Notes: generated from the letters alone by a model not told the origin. Shown: positions 19,184-29,317, counted from the stretch's first letter. The stretch is DNA of 64,000 bases from Marinomonas algicola (GCF_014805825.1 NZ_CP061941.1:620001-684000), one strand, 5' to 3'. Translations and numbers: made by a program.

Positions 19184-20206
19184 GTGAAAACAATTTTAGT
19201 AACGGGTGGTATGGGGTTTATAGGGAGTCACGTGTGTGTGTCCCTTTTAGAAGAAAATCAACAGGTTATTATTGTTGATAATCTGTGCAATTCGAACAAA
19301 AAAGTGCTTAGTCGGATAGAGAAAATTACTGGAAAAGTACCTGCTTTTTACTCAGTTGATTTAATGGATGAGGAGGCATTGAGCTCGGTATTTAAACGCC
19401 ATAATATCGATGCGGTTATTCACTTCGCGGCGCTGAAAGCGGTGGGAGAATCGTCACAGATTCCTTTGTCGTATTATCATAACAACATTACGGGTTCGTT
19501 AGTTCTTTTTAAAGTGATGGAGAAGTACCAGGTCTTGAACTTGGTATTTAGTTCTTCTGCCACTGTGTATGGAGAGAATAACCCCATTCCCTATGCTGAA
19601 CACTTTCCTTTGAGTGCAACCAGTCCTTATGGTCGTACGAAAGTCATGATTGAAGATATTTTACAGGATGTATTTAAAGCAAACCCAAAATGGAATATTT
19701 CATTATTGCGTTATTTTAATCCTATTGGTGCGCACCCAAGTGGTTTAATGGGTGAAGATCCAAATGGTATCCCAAATAATTTAATGCCTTATATTGCCCA
19801 AGTCGCTGTGGGAAAAAGGGATGTGCTGAGTGTGTTTGGCGGAGATTACCCAACGCCTGATGGCACTGGCGTTAGAGATTATATTCATGTGGTTGATTTA
19901 GCCTCTGGGCATTCAAAAGCGTTGCAAAAATTGTTTGCGGCGGAGTTTCCCAGTATTGATGCTTATAACCTTGGGGCAGGTAAGGGCTACAGTGTATTAG
20001 ATGTCGTTAAAGCCTTTGAAAAATCATCAGGTAAAGACATTCATTATGTGATCGTTCCTCGCAGAGAGGGTGATATTGCCGAATTTTATGCCGATACCAC
20101 CAAGGCGGCTAAAGAGCTCGATTGGCAAGTAGAAAATTCGTTAGATGATATGTGTCGTGACACTTGGAATTGGCAGCAGAAAAATCCCAATGGGTATCAA
20201 TCCTAA
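19184..20206 (+). CDS. galE: UDP-glucose 4-epimerase
   Basis: A 340-residue short-chain dehydrogenase-type epimerase that interconverts UDP-glucose and UDP-galactose. It has the NAD motif TGGMGFIGSH, SSSATVYG with the catalytic Ser, YGRTK (Tyr and Lys), and LRYFNPIGAHPSG, typical GalE features. I take the GTG at 19184, with AGGA upstream and a length matching the family; an upstream TTG frame adds 16 unlikely residues. It precedes glmU-glmS and may supply galactose for the surface glycans encoded downstream. Confidence 0.93.
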   Translation: MKTILVTGGMGFIGSHVCVSLLEENQQVIIVDNLCNSNKKVLSRIEKITGKVPAFYSVDLMDEEALSSVFKRHNIDAVIHFAALKAVGESSQIPLSYYHNNITGSLVLFKVMEKYQVLNLVFSSSATVYGENNPIPYAEHFPLSATSPYGRTKVMIEDILQDVFKANPKWNISLLRYFNPIGAHPSGLMGEDPNGIPNNLMPYIAQVAVGKRDVLSVFGGDYPTPDGTGVRDYIHVVDLASGHSKALQKLFAAEFPSIDAYNLGAGKGYSVLDVVKAFEKSSGKDIHYVIVPRREGDIAEFYADTTKAAKELDWQVENSLDDMCRDTWNWQQKNPNGYQS

Positions 20207-20383
20207 GCGATCATCATAAAATACAGCGCGTTTTATTTAAGGTAGAAATGTTGCTTTTACAAGGCGGTTTTGTTTTTTTGTCAATTTTAATGTGACAATT
20301 CATCTTGTTCACTTTTCCTTGATACGGTTTAATGCGTTCCTATAAATCAATCTTTCAAACGTTAGAAAAAAATAGGAATCACT

Positions 20384-21748
20384 ATGAAGCAAGACATCGT
20401 AATTTTAGCCGCAGGAAAGGGCAGTAGAATGAAATCGGCGTTGTCAAAAGTATTGCATCCTATTGGTGGCCTATCTATGGTTCACCATGTTTTAACGACC
20501 GCTTCCCAGTTAGATAAGGCCAATTTGCATTTGATAGTAGGCCATCAAGGGGAGCAGGTAGTCACACATTGTCAGGATTTTTCAGCCAATATTGTCTGGC
20601 AAGACAACCCGCAAGGAACGGGAGATGCACTGCGCCGAGTGGCGTCTGATCTTTCGAAAGAGGGTCGTACCTTAACGTTATACGGAGACGTTCCGCTTAT
20701 CAAGAAGAGTACGTTAGAAAAAATGCAATTGGCGGCCGATGAAAACACCTTGGTTCTGTTGACGGCTTTCTTAGATAATCCTACGGGTTATGGACGTATT
20801 GTGCGTGATTTGGCTGAAGAGGTTAAAGCCATCGTTGAGCATAAAGACGCAACACCTGAACAGCATCAAATAAAAGAGGTGAATACCGGCATTTTACTCA
20901 CGCCAAATAAGCACCTAATTGGCTGGCTGGATCGATTAACGAATGACAATGCACAGGGCGAATACTATTTAACAGACATTATCTCGATGGCGTCTGCAGA
21001 CGGGTTAAAAATCGTCACTGTGCACCCAGAAAGCATAGCGGAAGTTACCGGAGTAAACGATAGGCTCCAATTAAGCTGGCTTGAACGAGAGTATCAGCAA
21101 TCTCAAGCGCAAAGATTAATGTCAGAAGGCTTAACGTTATTGGATCCAGCTCGTTTTGACTTGAGAGGCTCATTGGAAGTGGGGGTAGACTGTTCAATAG
21201 ACATTAACTGCATCATTGAAGGTAAGGTAACCTTAGGTAATGGGGTGCGTATCGGACCAAACTGTCACTTGAAAAATTGCCATATTGGTAACAACTGCGA
21301 CATTAAAGACAATACTTTAATTGAAGACAGCGCGCTCGAAAGCGGTTGTGATGTTGGTCCATTTGCTCGTTTAAGACCGGGAACTCAGCTTGGAGCGAAC
21401 GCAAAAATTGGCAATTTTGTAGAAACGAAAAAAGCCCTCATTGGTACAGGCAGTAAAGTCAGTCATTTAAGTTACATTGGTGATACCACAATGGGTGAAG
21501 AGGTGAACGTTGGTGCGGGCACCATTACTTGTAATTACGATGGTGTGAATAAGTTCCAAACCAGTATCGGTGATCGAGTATTTGTGGGTTCTAATAGTAG
21601 CCTAGTGGCGCCAGTGACTATTGCGGCTGGTGCGACCATTGCCGCAGGCTCGACCATTACGAAAACCGTAGAGAAAGATCAATTGGCCTTTGCTAGGGCA
21701 CGCCAGAACAATAAAGATAATTGGCCGCGGCCAGTAAAAAAGTCATAA
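20384..21748 (+). CDS. glmU: Bifunctional N-acetylglucosamine-1-phosphate uridyltransferase / glucosamine-1-phosphate acetyltransferase
   Basis: A 454-residue GlmU. N-terminal uridyltransferase: LAAGKGSRMKS, VGHQGEQV, NPQGTGDALR, LYGDVPLI. C-terminal left-handed beta-helix acetyltransferase: RPGTQLGANAKIGNFVETKK, HLSYIGDTTMG, GAGTITCNYDG. It makes UDP-GlcNAc for peptidoglycan, LPS and other glycans. It is followed at 134 bases by glmS, the usual order. AGGAAT precedes the ATG. Confidence 0.97.
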   Translation: MKQDIVILAAGKGSRMKSALSKVLHPIGGLSMVHHVLTTASQLDKANLHLIVGHQGEQVVTHCQDFSANIVWQDNPQGTGDALRRVASDLSKEGRTLTLYGDVPLIKKSTLEKMQLAADENTLVLLTAFLDNPTGYGRIVRDLAEEVKAIVEHKDATPEQHQIKEVNTGILLTPNKHLIGWLDRLTNDNAQGEYYLTDIISMASADGLKIVTVHPESIAEVTGVNDRLQLSWLEREYQQSQAQRLMSEGLTLLDPARFDLRGSLEVGVDCSIDINCIIEGKVTLGNGVRIGPNCHLKNCHIGNNCDIKDNTLIEDSALESGCDVGPFARLRPGTQLGANAKIGNFVETKKALIGTGSKVSHLSYIGDTTMGEEVNVGAGTITCNYDGVNKFQTSIGDRVFVGSNSSLVAPVTIAAGATIAAGSTITKTVEKDQLAFARARQNNKDNWPRPVKKS

Positions 21749-21882
21749 AACGTGTTTAATAAAACGTCTTATCTGTCTAAATCTAAATAAACTCTGAAAT
21801 AAAGCCATAAGTTAGTTTTATTTCACTTAGCTGTTTCTATCATGGGTAATGCCGTTTTAGGAAAGCACAATAGGAAAGTATT

Positions 21883-23709
21883 ATGTGTGGAATTGTTGGC
21901 GCTATTGCTCGCCGAAACGTGGCTAAAATTTTATTGGAAGGCTTGAGTCGCCTTGAATATCGTGGGTACGACTCTTCTGGTATGGCCATCAATAATGCTA
22001 ATGGTGTGCACGCACACAGAGCCGTTGGAAAGGTACAAGCATTAAAAAACAAATGTGAAGAGGCGCCTTTAGATGGGCATATTGGTATTGCACACACACG
22101 TTGGGCAACCCATGGCAAACCAACAGAAGTAAATGCTCACCCACACTTTTCTGGTGATGATCTAGCGATTGTGCATAATGGCATTATTGAGAATCATGCA
22201 TTATTACGCCGAGAATTAATCGATAAAGGCTATCTATTTAAATCGGAAACCGATACGGAAGTCATTGTTCACTTAATATTTGATGAGCTTAAAGCCGGTA
22301 AAAATTTGTTGGAAGCGGTGCAAACTTCTTTGGTGAGGTTGGAAGGCGCGTTTGCTCTTGCGGTTACTTATAATGACGACAATGAACGTTTTATTGCGGC
22401 TCGTAAAGGCAGCCCTTTGGTTGTTGGTGTCGGTATAGAAGAGAGCTTTGTCGCGTCTGACCAGCTGGCGCTATTGCATGTAACGGACCAGTTTATCTTT
22501 CTTGAAGAAGGCGATGTGGCGGATGTGAGTCGTGACAAAGTGGTCATTTATGACGACAAAGGAAACGAGCAAGATCGTCCTGTAAGCCTATTTAACCACC
22601 ATTTAGATTCAACCGATAAAGGTGAGTTTCGTCATTATATGTTGAAAGAAATTTATGAACAGCCAAAAGTGATTGCGGCTTGTTTAGAGGGTAGGGTCAG
22701 CGAAACCTCGGTACTAACAAGTTGTTTTGGTGCCGATTCCGATTTTTTAAAAGAAGTAGAGAACATTCATATTGTCGCCTGTGGTACAAGCTACCACGCG
22801 GGTATGGTGGCAAAATATTGGCTGGAAGAGTTGGCGGGTTTACCTTGCTCTGTCGAGGTGGCCAGTGAATATCGTTATCGTAAAGTAGCGGTACCAAAAA
22901 ATACCTTATTTTTAACCTTATCTCAATCTGGAGAAACCGCCGATACACTAGCGGCCTTGAAAATGGCGAAACAACTCGGTTATTTAACCACGCTAGCCAT
23001 ATGTAATGTGCCATCGAGTTCTTTGGTTAGGGAGTCCGCCCTTACTTTATTGACCAATGCGGGTACAGAAATTGGGGTAGCCTCAACAAAAGCGTTCACA
23101 ACACAACTGACCGCGTTATTGGTCACCAGTGTGGCCATTGCGGTACAGCATGGGTTAAGTGCGTCAAGAGAGGCTGAATTGGTGCGTAGCTTACGAAGCT
23201 TACCGGCCTACATTGATCTAGCCTTAAAACAAGACAGCTCGATTAAACGGCTCGCAGATCGGTTTGCCCATAAGCAAAATGCCATCTTCCTAGGTCGAGG
23301 GTCAATGTTTCCAATCGCGCTTGAAGGCGCATTAAAGCTAAAGGAAATTTCCTATATCCACGCAGAGGCTTACCCTGCAGGTGAATTGAAACACGGCCCA
23401 TTGGCGCTGGTGGACGAAGAAATGCCGATTATTACCGTCGTGCCAAATAACAATCTATTGGATAAACTAAAATCCAATTTACAGGAAGTAAGTGCTCGAG
23501 GTGGTGAATTGTATGTCTTTGCTGATCTTGACACAGACTTCCACGAAGAAGTAGGAATTACCTTTACGGAAGTACCAAAAGTGCCCGATATCCTTGCACC
23601 AATAGTGCATACGATTCCGTTGCAACTTTTAGCGTATTACGTGGCTGTGGTTAAAGGAACAGACGTAGATCAGCCGAGAAACCTAGCGAAATCAGTTACG
23701 GTCGAATAA
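21883..23709 (+). CDS. glmS: Glutamine-fructose-6-phosphate aminotransferase (isomerizing)
   Basis: A 608-residue GlmS that forms glucosamine 6-phosphate. Cys2 nucleophile is present (MCGIVGAIA), with TRWATHGKP and the two SIS domains (CGTSYHAG, SQSGETADT, AYPAGELKHGP), ending NLAKSVTVE. There is no glmS ribozyme-like leader in the 134-base gap, as expected outside Gram-positives. It shares the hexosamine pathway with glmU directly upstream. Confidence 0.97.
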   Translation: MCGIVGAIARRNVAKILLEGLSRLEYRGYDSSGMAINNANGVHAHRAVGKVQALKNKCEEAPLDGHIGIAHTRWATHGKPTEVNAHPHFSGDDLAIVHNGIIENHALLRRELIDKGYLFKSETDTEVIVHLIFDELKAGKNLLEAVQTSLVRLEGAFALAVTYNDDNERFIAARKGSPLVVGVGIEESFVASDQLALLHVTDQFIFLEEGDVADVSRDKVVIYDDKGNEQDRPVSLFNHHLDSTDKGEFRHYMLKEIYEQPKVIAACLEGRVSETSVLTSCFGADSDFLKEVENIHIVACGTSYHAGMVAKYWLEELAGLPCSVEVASEYRYRKVAVPKNTLFLTLSQSGETADTLAALKMAKQLGYLTTLAICNVPSSSLVRESALTLLTNAGTEIGVASTKAFTTQLTALLVTSVAIAVQHGLSASREAELVRSLRSLPAYIDLALKQDSSIKRLADRFAHKQNAIFLGRGSMFPIALEGALKLKEISYIHAEAYPAGELKHGPLALVDEEMPIITVVPNNNLLDKLKSNLQEVSARGGELYVFADLDTDFHEEVGITFTEVPKVPDILAPIVHTIPLQLLAYYVAVVKGTDVDQPRNLAKSVTVE

Positions 23710-23813
23710 AGATTAGTTATACTAATGGGCATTAAGTAGCGGCTGATGTTATTAATGCCTTTGGTTGGCGTATTTCTTATTTTTGCCTAAAGGATTTTGT
23801 TTTTGAGCGTTAT

Positions 23814-23849
23814 TGAGCATCCAATAAACACGGTGCTCATTATTTTTTA
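23814..23849 (+). terminator. Intrinsic terminator after glmS
   Basis: TGAGCATC and GGTGCTCA form an 8-bp stem (one G-U) with a 10-base loop, followed by TTATTTTTT. It lies about 105 bases after the glmS stop. Confidence 0.6.
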
Positions 23850-23915
23850 GTCGTTATTCACTCAGTTTATCTAAGAATGTCTTATTGTTCTGACATTAAA
23901 AAAGGTTAGGAAGCC

Positions 23916-25814
23916 ATGTATTCATCAACACCAAAGTTTGTACCGATAATTTGCCTATCAGTTTTAATCTCTGCATGTGATCCTTCAAAGGATGATGATC
24001 TTAAAGTAGCTCAAAGACCATTAACCCAAGTTAAGACAGACGCTTCAACGGCTAAGCTAAATCGTGAGGAGCAACCTTATTTGATCGCGCCAATGATTGA
24101 AGGTCTTCATTACTGCGAGCAAGCGATTCAGACAGATCACGCATCTCCTAACTATCAGTACTGTCAAGAACGCAACTTCTCAATGACTGCTGAGTTAAGT
24201 GATTTACTCTCAACACTTGAGCCTGGAGGCGCGACAGGTCAGGTTCAAGTGGGGTATACCTATGGTATCCCTGTGTCCAGTCTGTACGAAAAAGTGAACG
24301 GGAAATGGGTTATAGAAAGGAAAAAAATCGAAACTATATTTAATAATATAGAGTCTGTTGATAGGCCTGTTGTTATTTACCCATTCATGGATCATTTTGA
24401 TTCTAGTAGTGAGCTTGCAAAGGAATTGGCTTTGGATAACACCAACTTGATGCTTTTAAGTAATGGTGAGCCACCTATAGATAGATATTTCGACTCTTCC
24501 ATTATTCCCTATACGTTATCTACCGATGAAAGTATCCCTGTAAATAAATACAGATTTGATGCATTTCGCGCCATTATTCGTTATTACAGTTCCCTGTCTG
24601 ATGACCAGAAACAGCGAATTAAGGCCATCAGTCTAGCGGGTGAAACGCATCATATGTTTGAAGACTTTCAATCGGGTATGGGAAAGTTTGCGGATATAAA
24701 ATTGACAGATTACAGTGATAGCAGCAAATTAGGCTTCAGGGAGTGGCTAAAAGCGAAGTACAGTACCATTGAAGATGTAAATGCCTTTTTATCGACTCAC
24801 TATACTAAATGGGCTGACATAGAGCCGCCGAGTAAAGACATTCACACAGACAAACTGACTGACTTTTCAGAGCATATAGACAGCTATGCTCACGGAGTGC
24901 TCCCTATTTTCGGTTGGCTTTGGAATGATTCGGATAAACCTTTCCATGCCATACATGTTTATGTTGATGGCCAGTTGAGTGGCGAAGCGGATTACCATTT
25001 AAATCGCATGGATGTCTATCAAGCGCTTGATCAACTTCAAGACCCCAGTGTAGGGTTTAGATACGATTTAAATTTCTCACAATTAACGCCTGGAATTCAT
25101 GAAATTCAGGTGGTCGCCTCCATAGGCAATAAACGATACGAACTGACTCAGCAAACATTTGCCTACGTAGATAGAAATCAAACAACACCGAAGACGGCGC
25201 CAGTAAAGTCAAATGATCTTGATATTGTGGCCGCCAGCGAGCTTGAGGGGTTACGTTTTTATCTGGATCATCCTAAAGGTTTGCAAGATGTCTATTACAA
25301 CCCACTTGCTGATCTGTGGAATCAGTATCGGGGCTCTCAAGTTGAAGATTTTATTAACTATGTGTGGTTGCAAGCGATTAATAGTGGCGCAGAAAAACGT
25401 AAACTATTTTCACATCAAATACCGACTTACCTAAACTCTTCTTGGAATACCATCTTGTTTGCTACAGAGCAATCGGTTTCTGCCGAGTCAAATTATCTTC
25501 CTGGAGTGACTTTGTATGGCGGCAGTACGGATGGTATTGGGTTAACTAAACGGTTTCCATTTTTAAACGGCAGCCCATACAGCATGCCTGAATTCCATCC
25601 ACAACAATATAAGTCCAAGATCCGTACGTATAATGCTCTTATGACGCACTATAATACATCGGCGGCCTTTGTAACCCCTTATTATATGTCAATCGTCCCT
25701 GAGTTTATTCGTTATTCAAGTCCTGCACATGCCAAATTTTTAATTGAAGATAAAAACGAACAGTACGGTTCTAACTATCTTTATCAATCTATTTTAGAGG
25801 CGGCCAGAATGTAG
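23916..25814 (+). CDS. Putative glycoside-hydrolase-like lipoprotein
   Basis: A 632-residue protein with a lipoprotein signal (ICLSVLISAC, mature DPSKDDD). The middle contains FREWLKAKYSTIEDVNAFLS followed by HYTKWADIEPPSKD, which strongly recalls the beta-galactosidase-type (GH42/GH-A barrel) pattern of a WL-KYG-LxxLN-xWGT-W-dI-pP segment. AISLAGETHHMFED, with a candidate acidic residue, precedes it. Residues about 340-430 look like an Ig-like beta domain. Exact family, activity and substrate are not established. It opens the surface-polysaccharide region, suggesting a role in trimming or binding that glycan. Confidence 0.55.
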   Translation: MYSSTPKFVPIICLSVLISACDPSKDDDLKVAQRPLTQVKTDASTAKLNREEQPYLIAPMIEGLHYCEQAIQTDHASPNYQYCQERNFSMTAELSDLLSTLEPGGATGQVQVGYTYGIPVSSLYEKVNGKWVIERKKIETIFNNIESVDRPVVIYPFMDHFDSSSELAKELALDNTNLMLLSNGEPPIDRYFDSSIIPYTLSTDESIPVNKYRFDAFRAIIRYYSSLSDDQKQRIKAISLAGETHHMFEDFQSGMGKFADIKLTDYSDSSKLGFREWLKAKYSTIEDVNAFLSTHYTKWADIEPPSKDIHTDKLTDFSEHIDSYAHGVLPIFGWLWNDSDKPFHAIHVYVDGQLSGEADYHLNRMDVYQALDQLQDPSVGFRYDLNFSQLTPGIHEIQVVASIGNKRYELTQQTFAYVDRNQTTPKTAPVKSNDLDIVAASELEGLRFYLDHPKGLQDVYYNPLADLWNQYRGSQVEDFINYVWLQAINSGAEKRKLFSHQIPTYLNSSWNTILFATEQSVSAESNYLPGVTLYGGSTDGIGLTKRFPFLNGSPYSMPEFHPQQYKSKIRTYNALMTHYNTSAAFVTPYYMSIVPEFIRYSSPAHAKFLIEDKNEQYGSNYLYQSILEAARM

Positions 25815-25903
25815 CGCGAATTCTATTCAGTGTGATTTTTTCATCTTAGGTTTTTAAATAACTTGAATCTATTTGTTCATTTGTTCACTTATTAATGTTT
25901 TAA

Positions 25904-25919
25904 GGCGATGGCCATCACG
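25904..25919 (+). promoter_or_regulatory. Weak CRP-like site
   Basis: GGCGATGGCCATCACG matches TGTGA-N6-TCACA at 7 of 10 positions and is 21 bases upstream of TACTAA. It is weaker than the other sites in this window and listed only because of the matching spacing. Confidence 0.2.
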
Positions 25920-25936
25920 TGCTGTTTATTGATTAC

Positions 25937-25977
25937 CTAGTACTAATAATCTAGTACTAATAATCTAGTACTAATAA
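25937..25977. repeat. 14-bp tandem repeat, three copies
   Basis: CTAGTACTAATAAT is repeated head to tail at 25937, 25951 and 25965 (last copy lacking its final T) just upstream of the GT-C gene. It may affect promoter spacing by copy-number change. Confidence 0.85.
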
Positions 25978-26038
25978 GCACTCCCTAGGGGAATTGGAAT
26001 GGCTGGCCTATAACGCTTTAGTTTATTTGAGAGGAAAT

Positions 26039-27883
26039 ATGGAAATTATTCCTACGGTTTTGGTTTATCTGCAAAGTTTGCTATTGGTTGTGTTGTTTTA
26101 TTCTGTTTTTTACATGTCAGGGCATGTGTTAAAACAACAATTTTACGGGGCCATGTGCGCTCAAGATAGGCCAGCAAAAATAACGATTATTGATCTGTTT
26201 TTTACGGGTTTTTTAGGCTTTATTCTTTTTATCAAATGTGCATTTATTCTGGCATTGTTTGACGTTTTTTACGCGGAGCCTTTGCTTGTCTTAGCTTTTT
26301 TGATGACAGGATGGTTTCTATTTAACGCAAGAAAAGACAACAGAAACACGAGAAAAGACAATAGGCGTCGATTATCCTTTCATTTAGGTCATGGCTTAAC
26401 CCTGATATTAATGCTTATTTTAGGGTTGAATGTAACCGGACTGCTTTTTGGTGCGGATGACCTGTCTTATCATTTGCCTTATTCACGAGCTTTTGTCGAA
26501 AATCATGGATTGGTTGTGCAAACGCACCTTATTTATCCGTTCCAGACATTAGAAATTAATCTTCTTTATGCTTTTGGTTTAATGGTAGGCGATGAATTTT
26601 TTCTAAGAATGTTGAACTTTTCTTTTATGGCCGTTTTAGTTCTGATGGTTTATGAGTTAGTGCAACAAAAAACCAATCCTTGGATTGCTTTCATTGTTAC
26701 TGTTACCGTTTATTGTTCGACAAAAATTCAATCTCTATCGTGGGTTATATACGTTGATTTTGGGTACGCTTTATTTGCTAGTATTGCCTTTGTTGCATTC
26801 GTAAAATGGCAAGAGGCGACCTCGAAACGAGAGTCTTTATATTATTTAGTTGTGGCCGCTTTAGGCATTGCAGAAGCCGCGAGCACTAAATATTTCGGTT
26901 TAGTGTGTGGCTTACTTGTCTTTGTATTTTTTATGTATTACAGCAAGCAAAAAATAAAAGAAGCGACTGTTTTTTTGGGCGTATGTGCGTGTTTTGGTAC
27001 TTGGTGGTATATCCGCAATATTGCGTTATCGGGTAACCCAGTTCATCCTTTTTTAAGTGATGTTTTTGGGTTTTATATATGGAATCAGGCGGATTTAAAC
27101 TCAAACCTTGCCGAATTAAGTACCTATGGAACCGCCGAATCCTTCAATCATTATTTTAAACAACTTAAAAAAGCAACTTTCGCCTTTTCATATTATTTTT
27201 ATGCCAGTTTTTTAGTGGCTTTATTTTTTAGAATAAAGCAGCCTCAAAATGCATTGGTAAGAATAAACTTCAATCTTGCGCTGATGACGATACTGTTTTC
27301 TTTATTTTGGTACTTTTCAGCGCATATTGATCGTTATCTATTGCCTGTCCTAGGTACAGCGTGTGCATCTATCGCGATATCAATGTATTTGTTATTAAGC
27401 GCGCTAAAAATTGAAAATAAAATTTATACAAAACTGTCCGTTTTTCTTGTGTGTTTTTATTTTGTATTACCCAGCATAAAAAGGGATGTGAATCGCTTTA
27501 TAACCTACCCTGTACACCTACAAGAAGCGTTTTTGTCTGATGTCATCACGGGATACAGGTTATTAAAGAAAGCCAATGATTTAAATTTTCCGAATAGACG
27601 CATATACCAAGTTGGTTTTGCTGATAAAGCCTATTACTACAATGGTGTAGCGGCAGGGCATTGGACAGGGGAAGCTCGTTGGTCTGGCGTCGCATCTAAT
27701 GTACCCGATGGTAGGTTTCTGATGAAGCCAGCAAAGGAACTAGTGCGTTATCTAAAGGAAAATGATTACAGTGCGATAGTATTGGTTGCTACGGCTATTT
27801 TTGATAGAGACGCGTTCTTGCTAGAATTTGATATTGTATTCGAAGATGATTTTGGATTAATTGCTGTACCTAAGGATTTATGA
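26039..27883 (+). CDS. Polytopic GT-C (GT39-like) glycosyltransferase
   Basis: An inner-membrane protein of about 614 residues with a dozen or so hydrophobic helices. The first large periplasmic loop has GADDLSYHLPYSRAF, the acidic pair expected for GT-C enzymes that use lipid-linked sugars. I prefer the ATG at 26039 with GAGAGGA just before it; a TTG at 25994 would add 15 residues. It is translationally coupled to the GT2 gene after it, which would make the lipid-linked sugar donor. Acceptor unknown. Confidence 0.7.
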   Translation: MEIIPTVLVYLQSLLLVVLFYSVFYMSGHVLKQQFYGAMCAQDRPAKITIIDLFFTGFLGFILFIKCAFILALFDVFYAEPLLVLAFLMTGWFLFNARKDNRNTRKDNRRRLSFHLGHGLTLILMLILGLNVTGLLFGADDLSYHLPYSRAFVENHGLVVQTHLIYPFQTLEINLLYAFGLMVGDEFFLRMLNFSFMAVLVLMVYELVQQKTNPWIAFIVTVTVYCSTKIQSLSWVIYVDFGYALFASIAFVAFVKWQEATSKRESLYYLVVAALGIAEAASTKYFGLVCGLLVFVFFMYYSKQKIKEATVFLGVCACFGTWWYIRNIALSGNPVHPFLSDVFGFYIWNQADLNSNLAELSTYGTAESFNHYFKQLKKATFAFSYYFYASFLVALFFRIKQPQNALVRINFNLALMTILFSLFWYFSAHIDRYLLPVLGTACASIAISMYLLLSALKIENKIYTKLSVFLVCFYFVLPSIKRDVNRFITYPVHLQEAFLSDVITGYRLLKKANDLNFPNRRIYQVGFADKAYYYNGVAAGHWTGEARWSGVASNVPDGRFLMKPAKELVRYLKENDYSAIVLVATAIFDRDAFLLEFDIVFEDDFGLIAVPKDL

Positions 27884-28839
27884 TGAAAGTATCCGTTGTT
27901 ATACCTTCATATAAGGTTAAGAAATTTGTATTAGAGGTGATCTCCCAAATTGGTCAAGAGGTAGATCGTATTTATGTTGTGGACGATTGCTGCCCAGAAC
28001 ACAGCGGTCAATATGTAAAAGATCAGTGTCAAGATAAACGAATAAAAGTCGTGTTTCATGAAGTGAATCAAGGCGTTGGTGGTGCGGTAAGCACAGGGTA
28101 TAAGGCCGCTCTTGCTGATGGCATGGATGTTGTGGTGAAGGTAGATGGGGATGGGCAAATGGACCCAACGTTGATCCCTAAATTTATACAGCCGATTATT
28201 GACGGGCAAGCGGATTACACAAAAGGCAATCGTTTCTTCAATATAGACGATGCCAGTGACATGCCAAAAGTACGCTTTTTTGGCAATATCGCGTTATCAT
28301 TTTTAACAAAGGTATCAAGTGGTTACTGGAAAAGTTTTGATCCGACTAATGGGTATACGGCGATTTCGACGAAAGTCTTGTCACTGATTAATATCGACAA
28401 AGTCAGTAAAGACTACTTTTTTGAAAGTGACATGTTATACCGTCTTGGTATTTATCGAGCAAAGGTTGTTGATATCCCCATGCTGGCTAAGTACGAAGAT
28501 GAAGAGTCAAACCTAAAGATTAAAAAGATTTTTTTTCTGTTCCTAAAGAAAAACATCCATAATTTTAACCGCCGCATTGTATATAGTTACTTTATGAGGG
28601 ATTTTTCAGCGGCTTCGGTAGAATTACTGGCAGGAACCTTTGCGTTTTTCTTTGGGGTTATTTTTGGTGCTTATCACTGGGGTGCCTCATCCTCATCAGG
28701 AATACCCGCTACCAGCGGAACAGTGATGATATCAGGTCTGTCGATTATTATTGGCCTGCAGCTCTTGCTCTCATTTTTAAATTATGACATTGGTAATGTA
28801 CCGAAAGAAACATTACACACTAAGTTAAAAGACTTATGA
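27883..28839 (+). CDS. GT2 polyprenyl-phosphate glycosyltransferase (DPM1-like)
   Basis: A 318-residue GT2 enzyme: VSVVIPSYKVKKFV, VVDDCCPEHSG, then KVDGDGQMDP (the DxD metal site), and two C-terminal membrane helices. Such proteins load a sugar onto undecaprenyl phosphate at the inner face of the membrane. The ATG at 27883 overlaps the upstream stop by one base (TGATG) and is preceded by TAAGGA. A GtrA-type protein follows with a four-base overlap, the usual partner for moving the lipid-sugar. Confidence 0.88.
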   Translation: MKVSVVIPSYKVKKFVLEVISQIGQEVDRIYVVDDCCPEHSGQYVKDQCQDKRIKVVFHEVNQGVGGAVSTGYKAALADGMDVVVKVDGDGQMDPTLIPKFIQPIIDGQADYTKGNRFFNIDDASDMPKVRFFGNIALSFLTKVSSGYWKSFDPTNGYTAISTKVLSLINIDKVSKDYFFESDMLYRLGIYRAKVVDIPMLAKYEDEESNLKIKKIFFLFLKKNIHNFNRRIVYSYFMRDFSAASVELLAGTFAFFFGVIFGAYHWGASSSSGIPATSGTVMISGLSIIIGLQLLLSFLNYDIGNVPKETLHTKLKDL

Positions 28840-29222
28840 GTCGGCAGTTCCTACTGTTTCTGCTCATAGGTGGGGTTCAATATGCATTGGACGCGTCCAC
28901 GTTTGCTTTATGCATTGTGTTTGTTTCGGCTGAGGTAGCCAATGTCTTCGCTCGATTTATTGGAGCCATGTCGGGTTATTTTTTAAATGGTCTATTTACC
29001 TTTAAAAAACTAGACAGCAAACAAAAAATCGCGCCTAAAATATTGCTTAAGTTTGTCCTGCTTTGGTGTGTTATGACACTGCTTAGCACCTTCATGATTC
29101 AGTACTCTATCGGCTTTTTCGAAATTGAACGTTGGCATTGGGTTGTTGGGGCTAAACTGCTTGTTGAGGCTGTGCTGGTTGTGTTGAGTTTTTCTTTGCA
29201 AAAATTTGTTGTGTATCGATAG
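28836..29222 (+). CDS. GtrA family membrane protein
   Basis: A 128-residue protein with four hydrophobic helices; LLIGGVQYALDASTFALCI at the start and RFIGAMSGYFLNGLFTFKK are typical GtrA features. GtrA proteins are thought to flip undecaprenyl-phosphate-linked sugars. The start codon overlaps the GT2 stop (ATGA), indicating tight coupling. Confidence 0.88.
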   Translation: MSRQFLLFLLIGGVQYALDASTFALCIVFVSAEVANVFARFIGAMSGYFLNGLFTFKKLDSKQKIAPKILLKFVLLWCVMTLLSTFMIQYSIGFFEIERWHWVVGAKLLVEAVLVVLSFSLQKFVVYR

Positions 29223-29317
29223 TATCTTATTGTATTCGATGAGGCGTTAATGCAAGGTATGCAATGTATCTGTTAACAACACTCGCTTAGGTTAGAGTGT
29301 ATCAAGGACTTTTTATC

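Noticed and set aside
21749..21882. glmS ribozyme or riboswitch
   Set aside because: The 134-base leader shows no ribozyme-like pairing and such ribozymes are confined mainly to Gram-positive bacteria.
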